The notes beneath the pieces were generated by a model, which saw nothing but the letters and a program-made list of their open reading frames with translations, had not been told where the DNA came from and searched no databases. A stretch of 64,000 bases of DNA from Adiantum capillus-veneris (lineage: Eukaryota; Streptophyta; Polypodiopsida; Polypodiales; Pteridaceae). The stretch's first letter is position 1. Each line of letters starts with the position of its first letter. This document shows positions 44,641 to 54,049 of this stretch, in pieces. The DNA is taken from assembly GCA_014529385.2 (NCBI GenBank), contig CM043957.1, positions 64,540,003-64,604,002 on the forward strand, read 5' to 3'. The position numbers and the translations under genes are program-made.

Positions 44641-45068
44641 CACTAAGCTTGGCGTTCTCGCTACTGCTAACGCCCCCCTGCTGCGCCATTGATGTCCCCC
44701 CCCCCTTGCTGCACCTCATGCCGGGCAGCCCAGCCCCCCCGCCCCCCCTGCTGCGTGCTACTTTACTCGCCCTCTGCCCCCTCTCACATCATCCCACCCC
44801 CGCCGCCCGTTGCCCTCTCGTGCCGCCACCCCTCCCACCCACTACCCTCTTGCGCCGCCATTTCCCTGCCCACTGCCTCTTGAGTTTTCTCCCCCTTCCC
44901 GCCTTATCCGATTCCCCCTCCCCCCCCCCCCCCCCCCCCCCCTGTCTTCCTCTTTCCCAGAGTTTCCCTCCAATTGGCTCTAGTAGCATTGTTTCTTTGG
45001 ACAATGCTCAAAAACTCGGTTGTAGAGTCTTTTCTCTATCCGCTTCTTCGTCACAGCAGTAGAGATAG
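44641..45068 (+). other. C-rich LINE 5' region with a poly(C) tract
   Basis: Very C-rich DNA (GCCGCC and CCCCACC runs) upstream of LINE ORF1, including 23 C at 44920-44942. Its Pro-rich open frames are compositional. It is probably the LINE 5' untranslated region. Confidence 0.45.
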
Positions 45069-46964
45069 ATGGAGGCTCCAGCTCTACCACAAAGGGACTC
45101 GTCTGCAACCCCCTCATGCGACCCCGCTGAGCCCACCATTTGACTTGCTCTTTCACCAACAGAGCAAGCGAGCCTAGCCGCAGAGGTAGAGCGCTTGCAG
45201 GCGGCTTCTGTCATCTTCAAGATTCTCGGCACCCGACCAAGCAGAGGAGCGTTGCGTGACCTTCTCCAAGCCCGCTTTATCGTAGAGGTGGGCAAGATCT
45301 TGGACGTACAGATACTCGGAGGAGGTTACTATCAGATCGAGTTTGAGATCTCCAAGATGGCGTCCAAGGTCATCGCCATGAGTCCATTGACCATCCGAGC
45401 AGCAGGAGCCCACTTTCGACACTGGAGACATGGTTTCGACCCTACTTAGGATGTTCTAGTAGAGGAGGCAGACATCCCGATCTCCGTCTGCTTTCCGGGT
45501 TTGCGGAGGGAGTACTTACCACTTTTGTCCAGGATAGGTGTAGCCATTGGGACTGTCCTCGAGACACCTCACACGGCAGCCTCAGTAGTAGCTGCCAAGG
45601 CGGCTGGCATTCCCTCAGTTCGCGTTTTGGTTAGAGACACTCACACGCTCTTGAAGGTCATTCTTCTACCTCGGGTGAGTGGGGGTTGGTTTAGACATAG
45701 TGTGGAGTATTCGGGCCTCCCGAAATAGTGCTTCATTTGTCGATAGATGGGCCATCTTGCGAAGGCATGTCCACGAAGGAGGCCTCGACCTACACCACAG
45801 ACCCAGCCCCAGCCTACAGGGGCTGGCCAGCAGCCACAAACAGAGACATAGCGCACACATGCAGAGCCACCCTTTGAGCCTGGGGCTCCAACGGAGAAGG
45901 GATGGCAGCAGGTCAGTGGTCAACAACGACACGGGCCACAGCGATAGCCTGGCACTTAGAGTGGTCCTTAGGTACCTACTCAGCAGCAGTGGGTTCCCAT
46001 GGGGAACCAATCTGGTCCTCTTGAGCAAGATTAGGTCCCTGCTCCAGCCCCCACCCTAGCTTCACCCTCGACAGCCCCTCCCCCCCTAGAGTTCCCCCCC
46101 CTCATCATCCTCCCCCCGCCTCCTCTCCCCCTCGCCCCTCTACCTCTACCGCTCCGCCCCTCCACCCCTTTTCTCCACCGCTCCCCCCTGCTCCTTCTCC
46201 CCCCTCCCACTTCAGTTCCACAGTCGACCCAGGGGGCAGGGCCTTCGTTGACTGCTAGAAGATCTCTTGGCAGCGCCTTTTCCACGAGTCGCTTGGCGGG
46301 AGAGGGACATCCTTTCTTGCAACCCCCTCTACAGGTACAGACGTCTCCCCTTGCAGTTATCCCTCATGGTCTGACAAGCATTGACATCGAGCGTCGATGG
46401 GACTTCTTTGACTACGACTTTACTCGTTTTCTTGGCGACCCCTCAGCAGACCATGAGGCAGCCTACTTCAGGGTCCATGTTCTGTTCCTTGTGCCTAGGG
46501 GGACAGAGGACTTGGAATCAGCAGTTGGCTTCTCCTTTCCCCTTTGCGGCAAGGACCAAATTGAGTGGACTCCGACTCAGTGTTGGGATGGTTTCACACA
46601 CAGGTCCTAGAGTTATCTCACCACATGGGAGAACTAGGAGTTACAAACATGCTTCAGACTTTGTGGCCATTGGCCAAGTTTGCGGTGACACCTCCAGGTA
46701 CAGTAGGATGTAGACTCATTGTGGTTTACTTTGTTGCCAATACACAGTGCTTGCCATGCTATGTACACATTCATGAGGACTCCTAGAGAGAGGAGGTTGC
46801 TTTATGTACGGCTCTCTCTGCTTGGGCTTGGGTCAGGCACTAGTTGTAGTCACGCCTATTTAGAGGACGCTCGTATGCGGATTACTCCCCATCCAAGCCA
46901 GCCTCAAAGATAGCCCGTCTAGTTTCTGCAGACAGCAGCATCTGTTCTCTCTCGCTCCCCATGA
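45069..46964 (+). pseudogene. LINE ORF1 (DUF4283-like, zinc knuckle)
   Basis: Starts MEAPALPQRDSSATPS. It has a DUF4283-like domain (IFKILGTRPSRGALRDLLQA, then MSPLTIRAAGAHFRHWRHGF), a zinc knuckle CFICR.MGHLAKACPRR at about 45729-45770, a Pro/Gln-rich linker, and a C-terminal region with GLTSIDIERRWDFFDYDFTR. One frame stays readable from 45069 to about 46590, broken only by one TGA and eight TAG; each TAG stands where CAG fits and the TGA where CGA fits. Two compensating frameshifts lie after 46590. The stop overlaps the ORF2 start as ATGA, as in the LINE at 2237. Confidence 0.7.
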
Positions 46965-47115
46965 GGATCGTCTCATGGAACGTGCAGGGAATAGGTGGGC
47001 CCCAGTTTTAGCGTCAGCGGGGCCGACTGCGTTAAGAGCTTCAGCGCTCTCATTAGAAGAAAGTTGGACTCACTTTTGGGCCTTTCAGTTCTAGAGAGAG
47101 AGAGGCGCTCGACCA
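46961..47115 (+). pseudogene. LINE ORF2 start, truncated
   Basis: Begins MRIVSWNVQGIGGPQF, a typical endonuclease start for L1-like LINE ORF2, followed by a TAG and about 40 more degraded codons. The rest of ORF2 is absent. LINEs usually lose their 5' end, so this 3' loss means a later deletion or insertion. Confidence 0.65.
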
Positions 47116-47414
47116 ATGAGGAAGAGGCTAACTTTACATTGAAAATCGACATTTTGGAGTCAAGCTCTTTTAAAATAAAGGGAGGAAATTTTATTTTGGT
47201 TCATCAAATTGCACAATTTCATGCTTTCAAGGCATAAATGCCGTAAGTCGTACTAACTATGTACCGAGGAATCTTTAGAACTTTCATTGAAGACTCTATC
47301 TAGTACTTTGTTCCCGCCAAAATATGACTTTGAGTAGCTCTACTTCCCTCTCAAAACTTCTTCCCTTTTTTATATTTGCGCTAACCTTTCTGTGTATTCA
47401 TTCTACTGCACACC
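47116..47414. other. intergenic, nothing recognised
   Basis: AT-rich leader-like DNA before the gene at 47415; no motif. Confidence 0.4.
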
Positions 47415-48721
47415 ATGTCTACTTCTCGAAGGCCTAGCACTACCATTGACTCTGTTAGCATTTTTAACAGTTATACTACAGAGGATCAAGCATGGATTCC
47501 ATCTCGTATAACTATCGGAAGTTGGGTTCTACTGCAAACTAGGAGGAGGAAGAGGAGGCAACGCAATGATTTTGTGGAGGCTTTCAAGGGTCAAGTTAAA
47601 GAGTTTAAAGGGTGTGCACAAAGCAAGCGGGTGAAAGAGGTCCTCATACAACATGCTTTCCAGCATGCAGACTTAAGGTTGCAAACATCTCCTCCAAGTT
47701 TTCCAAGGCATCGAGCCAACTGTAAGTTATTTCAACATCTCGCTTAGTACATGATTATATTCGAATATTAAGTGGTGGATATCATCTTTGATATGTTTCA
47801 GATATTCATCCATCGAATAGGACAGATTGGCAACCAGTTGAGAGTATAGTTGGGATTTTTGATGCTTTCCATGCATTTATTGGTGAGAAAATGTACCGAG
47901 GAAGACAACACAAGGAACTTGCAGATAATGGAATTTTCTTTTATGATATGTCATATGTGGAACCGAGAACTTCCTTTGGTTGGGTTCGTGTAGCTCCTTT
48001 GATAGCAAGGATTGGTCCCTGCCTACTTCGCAAACTAGTGAAAGCTTCAGGAATAAGTTGTTTCAGGATATACAAAAGTCCATCAAGTATTCAATTGCCA
48101 CAAAAATAGTTCGGCTCGCACTATTTATGCCTCTTGAAGTGTTTGAAGATTTTTTCTTCGATGTGCAAATAAGAACTACCGCAACAATGTTCATTTGCAA
48201 GTCTGAGAGCTGTTTGGACTTTTTAAATGATAGCTGGGATAGGAAACAATCACATAACAAAATCTATATTTTGCAAAAGAAGTCCATAATTTGCAAGTTC
48301 ATTATAAGCTCTCAAAATTTCTTAGTATCGTTTTACTATATTAGATATCATCTTCTTAGTGGGCAGCTTATTCCACTCGACCAAGATACAGAGAACAGCC
48401 TCGAGAACAAACCTTTATCAATGGAGCTCTACTTTAGAGACAGCCTACTTACTGTGATGGAGACAATGTCAAGCACAACTCTGGCACAGCTCAGGATAGA
48501 TCTTACATGTGAAGAACTTTCACTTTTGCTGGAATTGTATGCATTCAGTCTCAACAATAGAAAGGTGCTTACTAAATCGATAAAGTGTGATTGTCTTTAA
48601 TACACTATGACTGAATCTAACTTTTTCTTCTTTTCAGATTCCAAGGTGCAAGGAGAAAACAACATTGTGCAAGGAGTCCATAACAAATACACTTCACTTA
48701 ATTGCTTCCACCAGAAGCTAG
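47415..48721 (+). pseudogene. three-exon gene, unknown family, frameshifted
   Basis: Exon 1 (47415-47721) starts MSTSRRPSTTIDSVSIFNSY and is basic (RRRKRRQRND). An 80-bp GT-AG intron leads to exon 2 (47802-48564), and a 73-bp intron to exon 3 (48638-48721), which ends TLHLIASTRS and TAG. Exon 2 needs one frameshift near 47975: before it the frame reads GIFFYDMSYVEPRTSFG, after it SKDWSLPTSQTSESFRNKLF, then FMPLEVFEDFFFDVQI and LRIDLTCEELSLLLELYAFS. Intron phases fit on both sides. I recognise no domain. It may be host-derived or part of a mobile element. Confidence 0.5.
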
Positions 48722-48896
48722 GTCACATACCTTGTGCACGCAAAGAGCTTTGATGCCATGCAAACCATCTTCAAAATGACTAATGCAGAGATATTTTTTG
48801 GCGGTCAAACAATGTTTCAAAAATGTACATTTTCAATGTTTCAAAACTTTACATATTGTGTTGTTTCTGTCAAGAGTAATTTGCTCCCTTTCCCAG
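48722..48896. other. spacer between convergent genes
   Basis: Lies between the 3' ends of the plus-strand gene at 47415-48721 and the minus-strand peptidase remnant. No gene was recognised. Confidence 0.35.
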
Positions 48897-49982
48897 CTAT
48901 TGTCCTCTCCCCCGGTTTGTGCCACTCATCCCCTGTCCTCTCCCCCGGTTTGTGCCACTCGTCCCTTGCCCTCTGCTCCGGTTTCTCCCCTGCCCTCTGC
49001 TCCAGTTGTTGCTACCTCTGCCTTTGGGGACGCTGGTCTTGGGCATCCTTTCGCGTCGCTCGAAATCATGGGCCTCTTCCATGGCTTCCCATGGTTCTTG
49101 CACCTATGAAGCTTCCCGCTGTTCTTGCTCTTGGCGTCGACGTGCAGCCCATTCCTCTACTTCTGCGGCGTCCACATAATATTGGTGTATTGCTTCTTGC
49201 ATATTTCGAACTTCTTCTTGAGTCTGATTGTGGCGTTGCATCATTTCGTTAATGCGAGTCTCTTCGAACTCGTCAGCTCTTGCCGCTTCCTCTCTTGTGC
49301 GTCTGTTTACCGAGATTATAATATGTTGGATGGCCATTACAGAAAAATGTCGCACATCATTGTTGGTGTAGTTATGTAATCGAAGTTCCTGTAGAAGCGT
49401 GATACAGACATCTGTTGCTTCATACATACGTTGCAGCAAACAATAAAACAACAGATTACTTATGTTCGGTATATCCATAATTTGACTGATGAGAAACACG
49501 ACATTCAAACAGGTTCGCCAACCACATCTATAGTCATCAGTCTGCGTGGGCACGGTTACCCGTTCGTGCTTGACTACATTTCCTAGATCATGTTCTAACA
49601 AAAGATGCTCTACACAACATACAAGTTTTTTTGCGGCACTACATACATAACCTCTTGAGTCAGCGACACATTCCAAAGAGACACTACAATGCTTTCCAGA
49701 TGTACCCAAGTGGACCTTACGTTTTTACACGACCATGAAACACCCTGCTTTGCCCAGAGTTTGCGTAGTAAACAATCTTAGCTTCCATGTCAAATAACAT
49801 CAGACTCCAATGATCACTACAAAGACACCATCAAAGATTAGGAGAGATTCGCAATGCAAGATGTTTTTTACAAGGCATGAAAATACTCACGATTGATTGT
49901 ACGCAGTGACCAGAAAGCGCGCTAGATCAAAGTTGACTCTACTAAACCAGTTCATCAGACTCAAAAAGGAAACTGAGTTGTT
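48897..49982 (-). pseudogene. Ulp1/C48-like cysteine peptidase with RG-rich tail
   Basis: Exons on the minus strand: 49891-49982 (WFSRVNFDLARFLVTAYN), a 74-bp GT-AG intron, then 49816 downward with SDHWSLMLFDMEAKIVYYAN, a frameshift near 49720, and the 201-codon frame 49104-49709. HWSL..FD is the His region of Ulp1-type (SUMO-protease clan) peptidases, and VTVPTQTDDYRCGWRTC gives the Gln and catalytic Cys; the usual Asp of yyDS is replaced (YYANS). A coiled-coil-like Glu/Arg-rich part follows, then a TAG (49104-49106, fits CAG), then in the same frame an RG-rich tail (NRSRGQGTSGTNRGRGQG) from 42-bp repeats. Inactive copy. Confidence 0.55.
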
Positions 49983-50097
49983 CTACAGATAAGGCGATAT
50001 CAACGGATCTATTACGTATACTTTCTTTTGAACTTCAGGGGGAAGAAGCGAGACAGCGTGGCTAACATGAACAAATGGCAAAGATTAAACTTCAACA
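49983..50097. other. upstream of peptidase remnant
   Basis: May hold another peptidase exon on the minus strand (VYVIDPLISPYL up to a CTGTAG acceptor), not resolved. Confidence 0.3.
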
Positions 50098-50371
50098 CCA
50101 AGTAAATCAATACCGAGCGAGTGGGGCAGCTATCGAATTCCATAGGCCATTGATTTGCTTGGTATTGACCATTGTCTTGGCTGAAATGAAGAACTTGACG
50201 ACTACCGCAAAGACATGGGTCAATACCGAGGGAGTCAGCGGCGGATTCCAATTCCATAAGCAACTGACCCGCTTGGTATTGACCCATGTCTTTAAGGTAG
50301 TGAACCATTATAAAGAAAAACTTGGCAACTGCCACAGAGACATGGGTCAATACCGAGCGAGTAGTACCAAA
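50098..50371. repeat. hairpin repeats of the GGTCAATACC-GAGCGA family
   Basis: Two inverted repeats: AAATCAATACCGAGCGAG (50102) with TTTGCTTGGTATTGACC (50154), and AAGACATGGGTCAATACC (50211) with GGTATTGACCCATGTCTT (50276). A third left arm starts at about 50338 and is cut off by the gypsy-3 LTR at 50372. The core is shared with repeats at 55.8, 57 and 59 kb. Confidence 0.75.
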
Positions 50372-51436
50372 CGGCTTACACAACACACCTGGCCGAGACA
50401 GGGAACACACCTCTGGAGTGAGAGGAGAGAGACTATCCACTTGCCCACTCCACACAAAGACACACACGCACACACACACACACACACAAAAACTCAGCTC
50501 AAAAGAGGAGAACTTCTTATGTTTAGATACAAATGAGCTTGGGGCTTGGGCCAACACCAATGGGGAAAACAACTCACACAATATGGGTAAAAGATACCAG
50601 ATACAATCACAAATTGGAGAAGAAGCTTCACTCACCGGAGAAGATTACACAGAAAAACAGCAGAAAAAGAGTGAGGAATTTGGCAAAATGGACAGCTCCA
50701 TCACGTCCGGAACGGCCCAAAACCCCAATCTACAATGTCAAAGTGCTCAAATCCGACATCGGATGAGCAGTTTACGGCCAAAACAGGCTCCAAAAACCCA
50801 AAAAACACACCTGCGGCTGTTCCTCCTCTCTTCTCCACGTTTTTTCTGGTCTTCTATCTGTTTTTTCAGTTCCCGCACTTAGCTTTTTTATTTGGGCACC
50901 CTTAGCCTTTTAGATGACCTCAAACGGACCCCAAACAGGCCAAAACCTGACCTCGCAGTGCATAGTTGTCACCTTTTTGCATCATTCGCACACCGGGCAC
51001 TCAGCTTTTTTCCAATAATGCATCTCGCCACCACGTGAAGTGGCCCCAAAAAGTGTTCCTAATGATGACCTTTCTGCATAACTCTCACAAGAAAACACCC
51101 ACGTTGTGTCCGTCCTCATCTGCATGCAAATATTGATCTCGTTCGCCCTCCTGACGCCACTAGATGCCATCTGACGCACCTGCTGACCTCACGTCGTTGG
51201 CCCGCAGATAGCTTCCTCGAGAAGTTTTACGCACTACCAACTCCTCCTTATTGTAGAAAAAACACACTAGTATTGATAATAGTGAAAATCGTTGCACTAT
51301 GTACATGCTGTCCTACCTGTACACATGTGGGCCCCACGTAACCACTTGGCTCTGGAAAATGGGCAATAATTTATTCGATGCACCATGCATGTATATGTAC
51401 ATATACGCAACCCATTGCTCCAAAAAACTCCTGACA
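50372..51436 (-). repeat. gypsy-3 3' LTR, outer end missing (1065 bp)
   Basis: Matches 54140-55193 closely. It begins abruptly at CGGCTTACACAAC inside what should be the LTR, next to a truncated hairpin arm. A (CA)n tract is at 50462-50488. Confidence 0.9.
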
Positions 51437-51455
51437 TAATTTGCCCACCCCCTAG
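51437..51455 (-). other. gypsy-3 polypurine tract
   Basis: CTAGGGGGTGGGCAAATTA on the minus strand directly before the 3' LTR. Confidence 0.8.
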
Positions 51456-51486
51456 CCTGCTAGAGCATTCATGCTCAGCAGCAGCA

Positions 51487-52098
51487 CTAGTAGATGCTCA
51501 TTCCACCTGGATCAAAAGGCCAAAGACATATCGCGTGATTCACAAGAAGCATCATAACACGACACCTACATTTGTCAAAAATCAACCAAAATGCACCATA
51601 GGCATATCCAACTAACACATCCGCCCTGTCTGGCGTTCCAAAAGCATAAATATTGCATGCCACGTTCAACCCAACCCATAGAGACAACTCAAGTGACTCA
51701 TCACCTGGCATCTTGGCTTCACCGGCCATAGCAACAACTTGCAAATCATGCACCAAAGTAGCTAAAAGAATTGTGTGAAGGTAAAGTTGTTGATATCCAA
51801 AGCACAAAAGTATCCCCGCAGCACACATATCCCTAGCATAGGCATCCACATAGCTGAGATTGGACTCATATATGCCAAACCCCTTCTCATCATCATAAGC
51901 ATACTCATCATCACACATAACTTTATCCACATCATAATCATGGCTAGCACCACGATCCATAGCTTCTAGCATGGGTTCATCAGTCTCCAAGAATACAGAC
52001 CCCTGCTCTAAACCACAATCATGCTCACAAATCGGTTCAATCACTGCACATACATCAAAATATGGCTTCAAAACAGGCTCCACATCCAACCAATCCAC
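51487..52098 (-). CDS. gypsy-3 ORF after gag (up to 203 aa, unknown)
   Basis: Overlaps the Gag end in another frame and runs to 50 bp before the polypurine tract. It has an acidic first half (DYDVDKVMCDDEYAYDDEKG) and a more hydrophobic, Cys-containing second half ending FDPGGMSIY. No protease, reverse transcriptase or integrase motif was found. It might be expressed by frameshifting from Gag, or be a remnant of deleted pol. I do not recognise it. Confidence 0.4.
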   Translation of the reverse strand: MDWLDVEPVLKPYFDVCAVIEPICEHDCGLEQGSVFLETDEPMLEAMDRGASHDYDVDKVMCDDEYAYDDEKGFGIYESNLSYVDAYARDMCAAGILLCFGYQQLYLHTILLATLVHDLQVVAMAGEAKMPGDESLELSLWVGLNVACNIYAFGTPDRADVLVGYAYGAFWLIFDKCRCRVMMLLVNHAICLWPFDPGGMSIY

Positions 52099-52976
52099 AA
52101 AATGGCTCCAACCTTGCCCTCTTCCCTAATTTCCAAGGAACTAGTATCCAAAGATACGTGCTCATCATCAATAACCTCAACCTCACACTCACACCCAGAA
52201 TCACAAGGTACACAAGTAGCCAATGCATCCTCTTCAAGACTTTTCAATCTTGTATCCAAAGCATTACTCACCTCTTTATGCTCTTCCATAAATCTGTCAA
52301 CCTGCAAATCATCTTTACGCTTCACAATAGACCTTGGGAAGAAACGAGAAACATCATAGGATAGGCTACTTTTCACCTGCTTAGGCTTAACTTCATCTTC
52401 CATGCCAAATCCATCTTGCACATGCATACCTGTACTGATACCATGTTCCTCAAGACGCTTAAACTTCCATTCCTTGTGCTTTGCAATGCATACCGCATCT
52501 TCAAAAGACTCTGGCCTCTTCAACTCAACTTCGAACCGCAAACAAGGTGACAAACCATCAACAAAAAAACTTTTCTTCAATGAATAAGGGGGGGTCTCAT
52601 CCTTAAGAGCAACACACCAACGAGTCCATAAATATGTAAAACCTTGTACATAAGCATCAACACCTTGACAAGAACCTTGCTTAAGAGCATTGAGCTCATT
52701 CCATACTGCATTTGCATCTTCAAAAACCTGGAAACGCTCTAAAAAAGCTTCTATAAACTTGTCAAGACTCAAACCATAAGAAGAAGCCACTGCTTCTTTA
52801 GCTTCCAAATCCATGAACCAAACACGGGCCTCATCTTTCAAAAGCAATCCAAATAGCCTCAAAATCTTCTCCTCATCACACATATTGTTGCTTATGCATG
52901 CCACCTCGACTTTCTCCAGAAAGTCTTCCGCATCTTCACCACTTCTTCCATGAAATTCCGGATAAGAGAAAGCCAT
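52068..52976 (-). CDS. gypsy-3 Gag (302 aa)
   Basis: An unbroken frame starting MAFSYPEFHGRSGEDAEDFL, close to the opening of gypsy-2 Gag. It has the Gag-domain segments LLLKDEARVWFMDLEAKE and LNALKQGSCQGVDAYVQGFT, then LKKSFFVDGLSPCLRFEVEL. No zinc knuckle was found, unlike the other two Gags. It ends overlapping the next ORF by 31 bases. The frame is intact while the element has no pol, so it may still make capsid protein. Function: particle assembly, with enzymes supplied by other elements. Confidence 0.85.
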   Translation of the reverse strand: MAFSYPEFHGRSGEDAEDFLEKVEVACISNNMCDEEKILRLFGLLLKDEARVWFMDLEAKEAVASSYGLSLDKFIEAFLERFQVFEDANAVWNELNALKQGSCQGVDAYVQGFTYLWTRWCVALKDETPPYSLKKSFFVDGLSPCLRFEVELKRPESFEDAVCIAKHKEWKFKRLEEHGISTGMHVQDGFGMEDEVKPKQVKSSLSYDVSRFFPRSIVKRKDDLQVDRFMEEHKEVSNALDTRLKSLEEDALATCVPCDSGCECEVEVIDDEHVSLDTSSLEIREEGKVGAILWIGWMWSLF

Positions 52977-53077
52977 GGCTACCCAAGTTTAATGCTTTGA
53001 GAACCCCTTTGAACACACGTGCAAGAACCCAAAACTTTTGACTACCCAATCCCCATAAACTTCAATGGAGCTCAACT

Positions 53078-53296
53078 TTACATAAGGACAAACACCTGCA
53101 CATCAAATGAGTTTTCATAGTTGCTCATCGGAATTACAACAGGCAAAGGACATTCCAGGATCTCTCTCAATCTTCTTGGCCCAAACATAAAGACTATGCG
53201 CTACTGGAAAAAGATCTTCCTGGACACATGAACATTAATCTGAATTCTTTGAGTTAAATGAAAAGGAGTGAACTGAGGGCCATTTTGGTCATCCAT
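53078..53296 (-). pseudogene. gypsy-3 leader ORF-a, with one TAG
   Basis: Starts MDDQNGPQFTPFHLTQRIQI, then RKIFFQ, a TAG, RIVFMFGPRRLREILECPLP, and ends NSFDVQVFVLM. It is a clear counterpart of ORF-a in gypsy-1 and gypsy-2. The TAG lies at the position where the other two have Gln (FQQRMVFMFG), so CAG to TAG explains it. No ORF-b was found in this leader. Confidence 0.7.
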
Positions 53297-54023
53297 TAAA
53301 GCCAACCATGAAGCTCCCAAGAAGGCACACCTGACTCAACCTCTGATTTTGCCAAAATTTCAGCAGCATAACAGCACAAATGGCTCAAAATACCAAAAAA
53401 CCAGCCATCATAACTTGGGAAAATTTCGACAGAGTTTCCCCAGAAGTAGAGCAGTAGGAACCCAAAATATAGACTGTCTATGTATGCATAAACTGTCAAC
53501 AATAGAACCCGAGCATCAAGTAGGACTCACTAGTACATAGCCTATGGCGAGGTCACAAAAAGGGTGCTCCAGCTACCTGTATCACCGAAAGGATCTCCAC
53601 ATTTGAGAATCCCCCAGCTCAATAAAAACCTCACGCTATCGACCCTCACACGAAGGCTAATGCAAATCACATATAGTCAAGTCTCAGAAATGACTATCTT
53701 CCAGACCAAGTCTCAGAAATGGCTGGGACTGCCAAATACAACCAAGTATGGCTCCACAAATGCGTACAATGGCAGTTTCCACAAGTAACGTACAATCCAG
53801 CAGACAATGCGCTCAAATAGGCGCCAAGTGATGCATTCCCACAACAACTACAAGTGACATCACTGCTAGTATATCACTGTACTTCAGCTACCTGTACCTG
53901 TGTGAATCACTTGTACCTGTACCTGTCCCTGTAACCTGTAACCTATAACCTGTAGTCTGCAACCTGCAACCTGTAATCCCGAATCTCGAAGCTTGAAGCT
54001 CGAAGCAGAAGGTACTCGAAGAA
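53297..54023 (-). other. gypsy-3 leader, with short ACCTGTA-type repeats
   Basis: No supported gene. Degenerate CCTGTAACCTGTA repeats lie at about 53885-53975 and short TCGAAGCTTGAAGCTCGAAG repeats follow. Confidence 0.5.
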
Positions 54024-54043
54024 GATCCTCAGTGGGGGCGCCA
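54024..54043 (-). other. gypsy-3 candidate primer-binding site
   Basis: TGGCGCCCCCACTGAGGATC on the minus strand, six bases inside the LTR. Related to the sites of gypsy-1 and gypsy-2. Confidence 0.75.
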
Positions 54044-54049
54044 AAAGAA

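Noticed and set aside
44595-45062. Pro-rich plus-strand protein of 155 residues
   Set aside because: Composition of C-rich DNA and a poly(C) run; it lies in the LINE 5' region.
50012-50882. Frames across the gypsy-3 LTR and hairpin repeats
   Set aside because: They run through an LTR boundary and a CA microsatellite and exist in both LTR copies.
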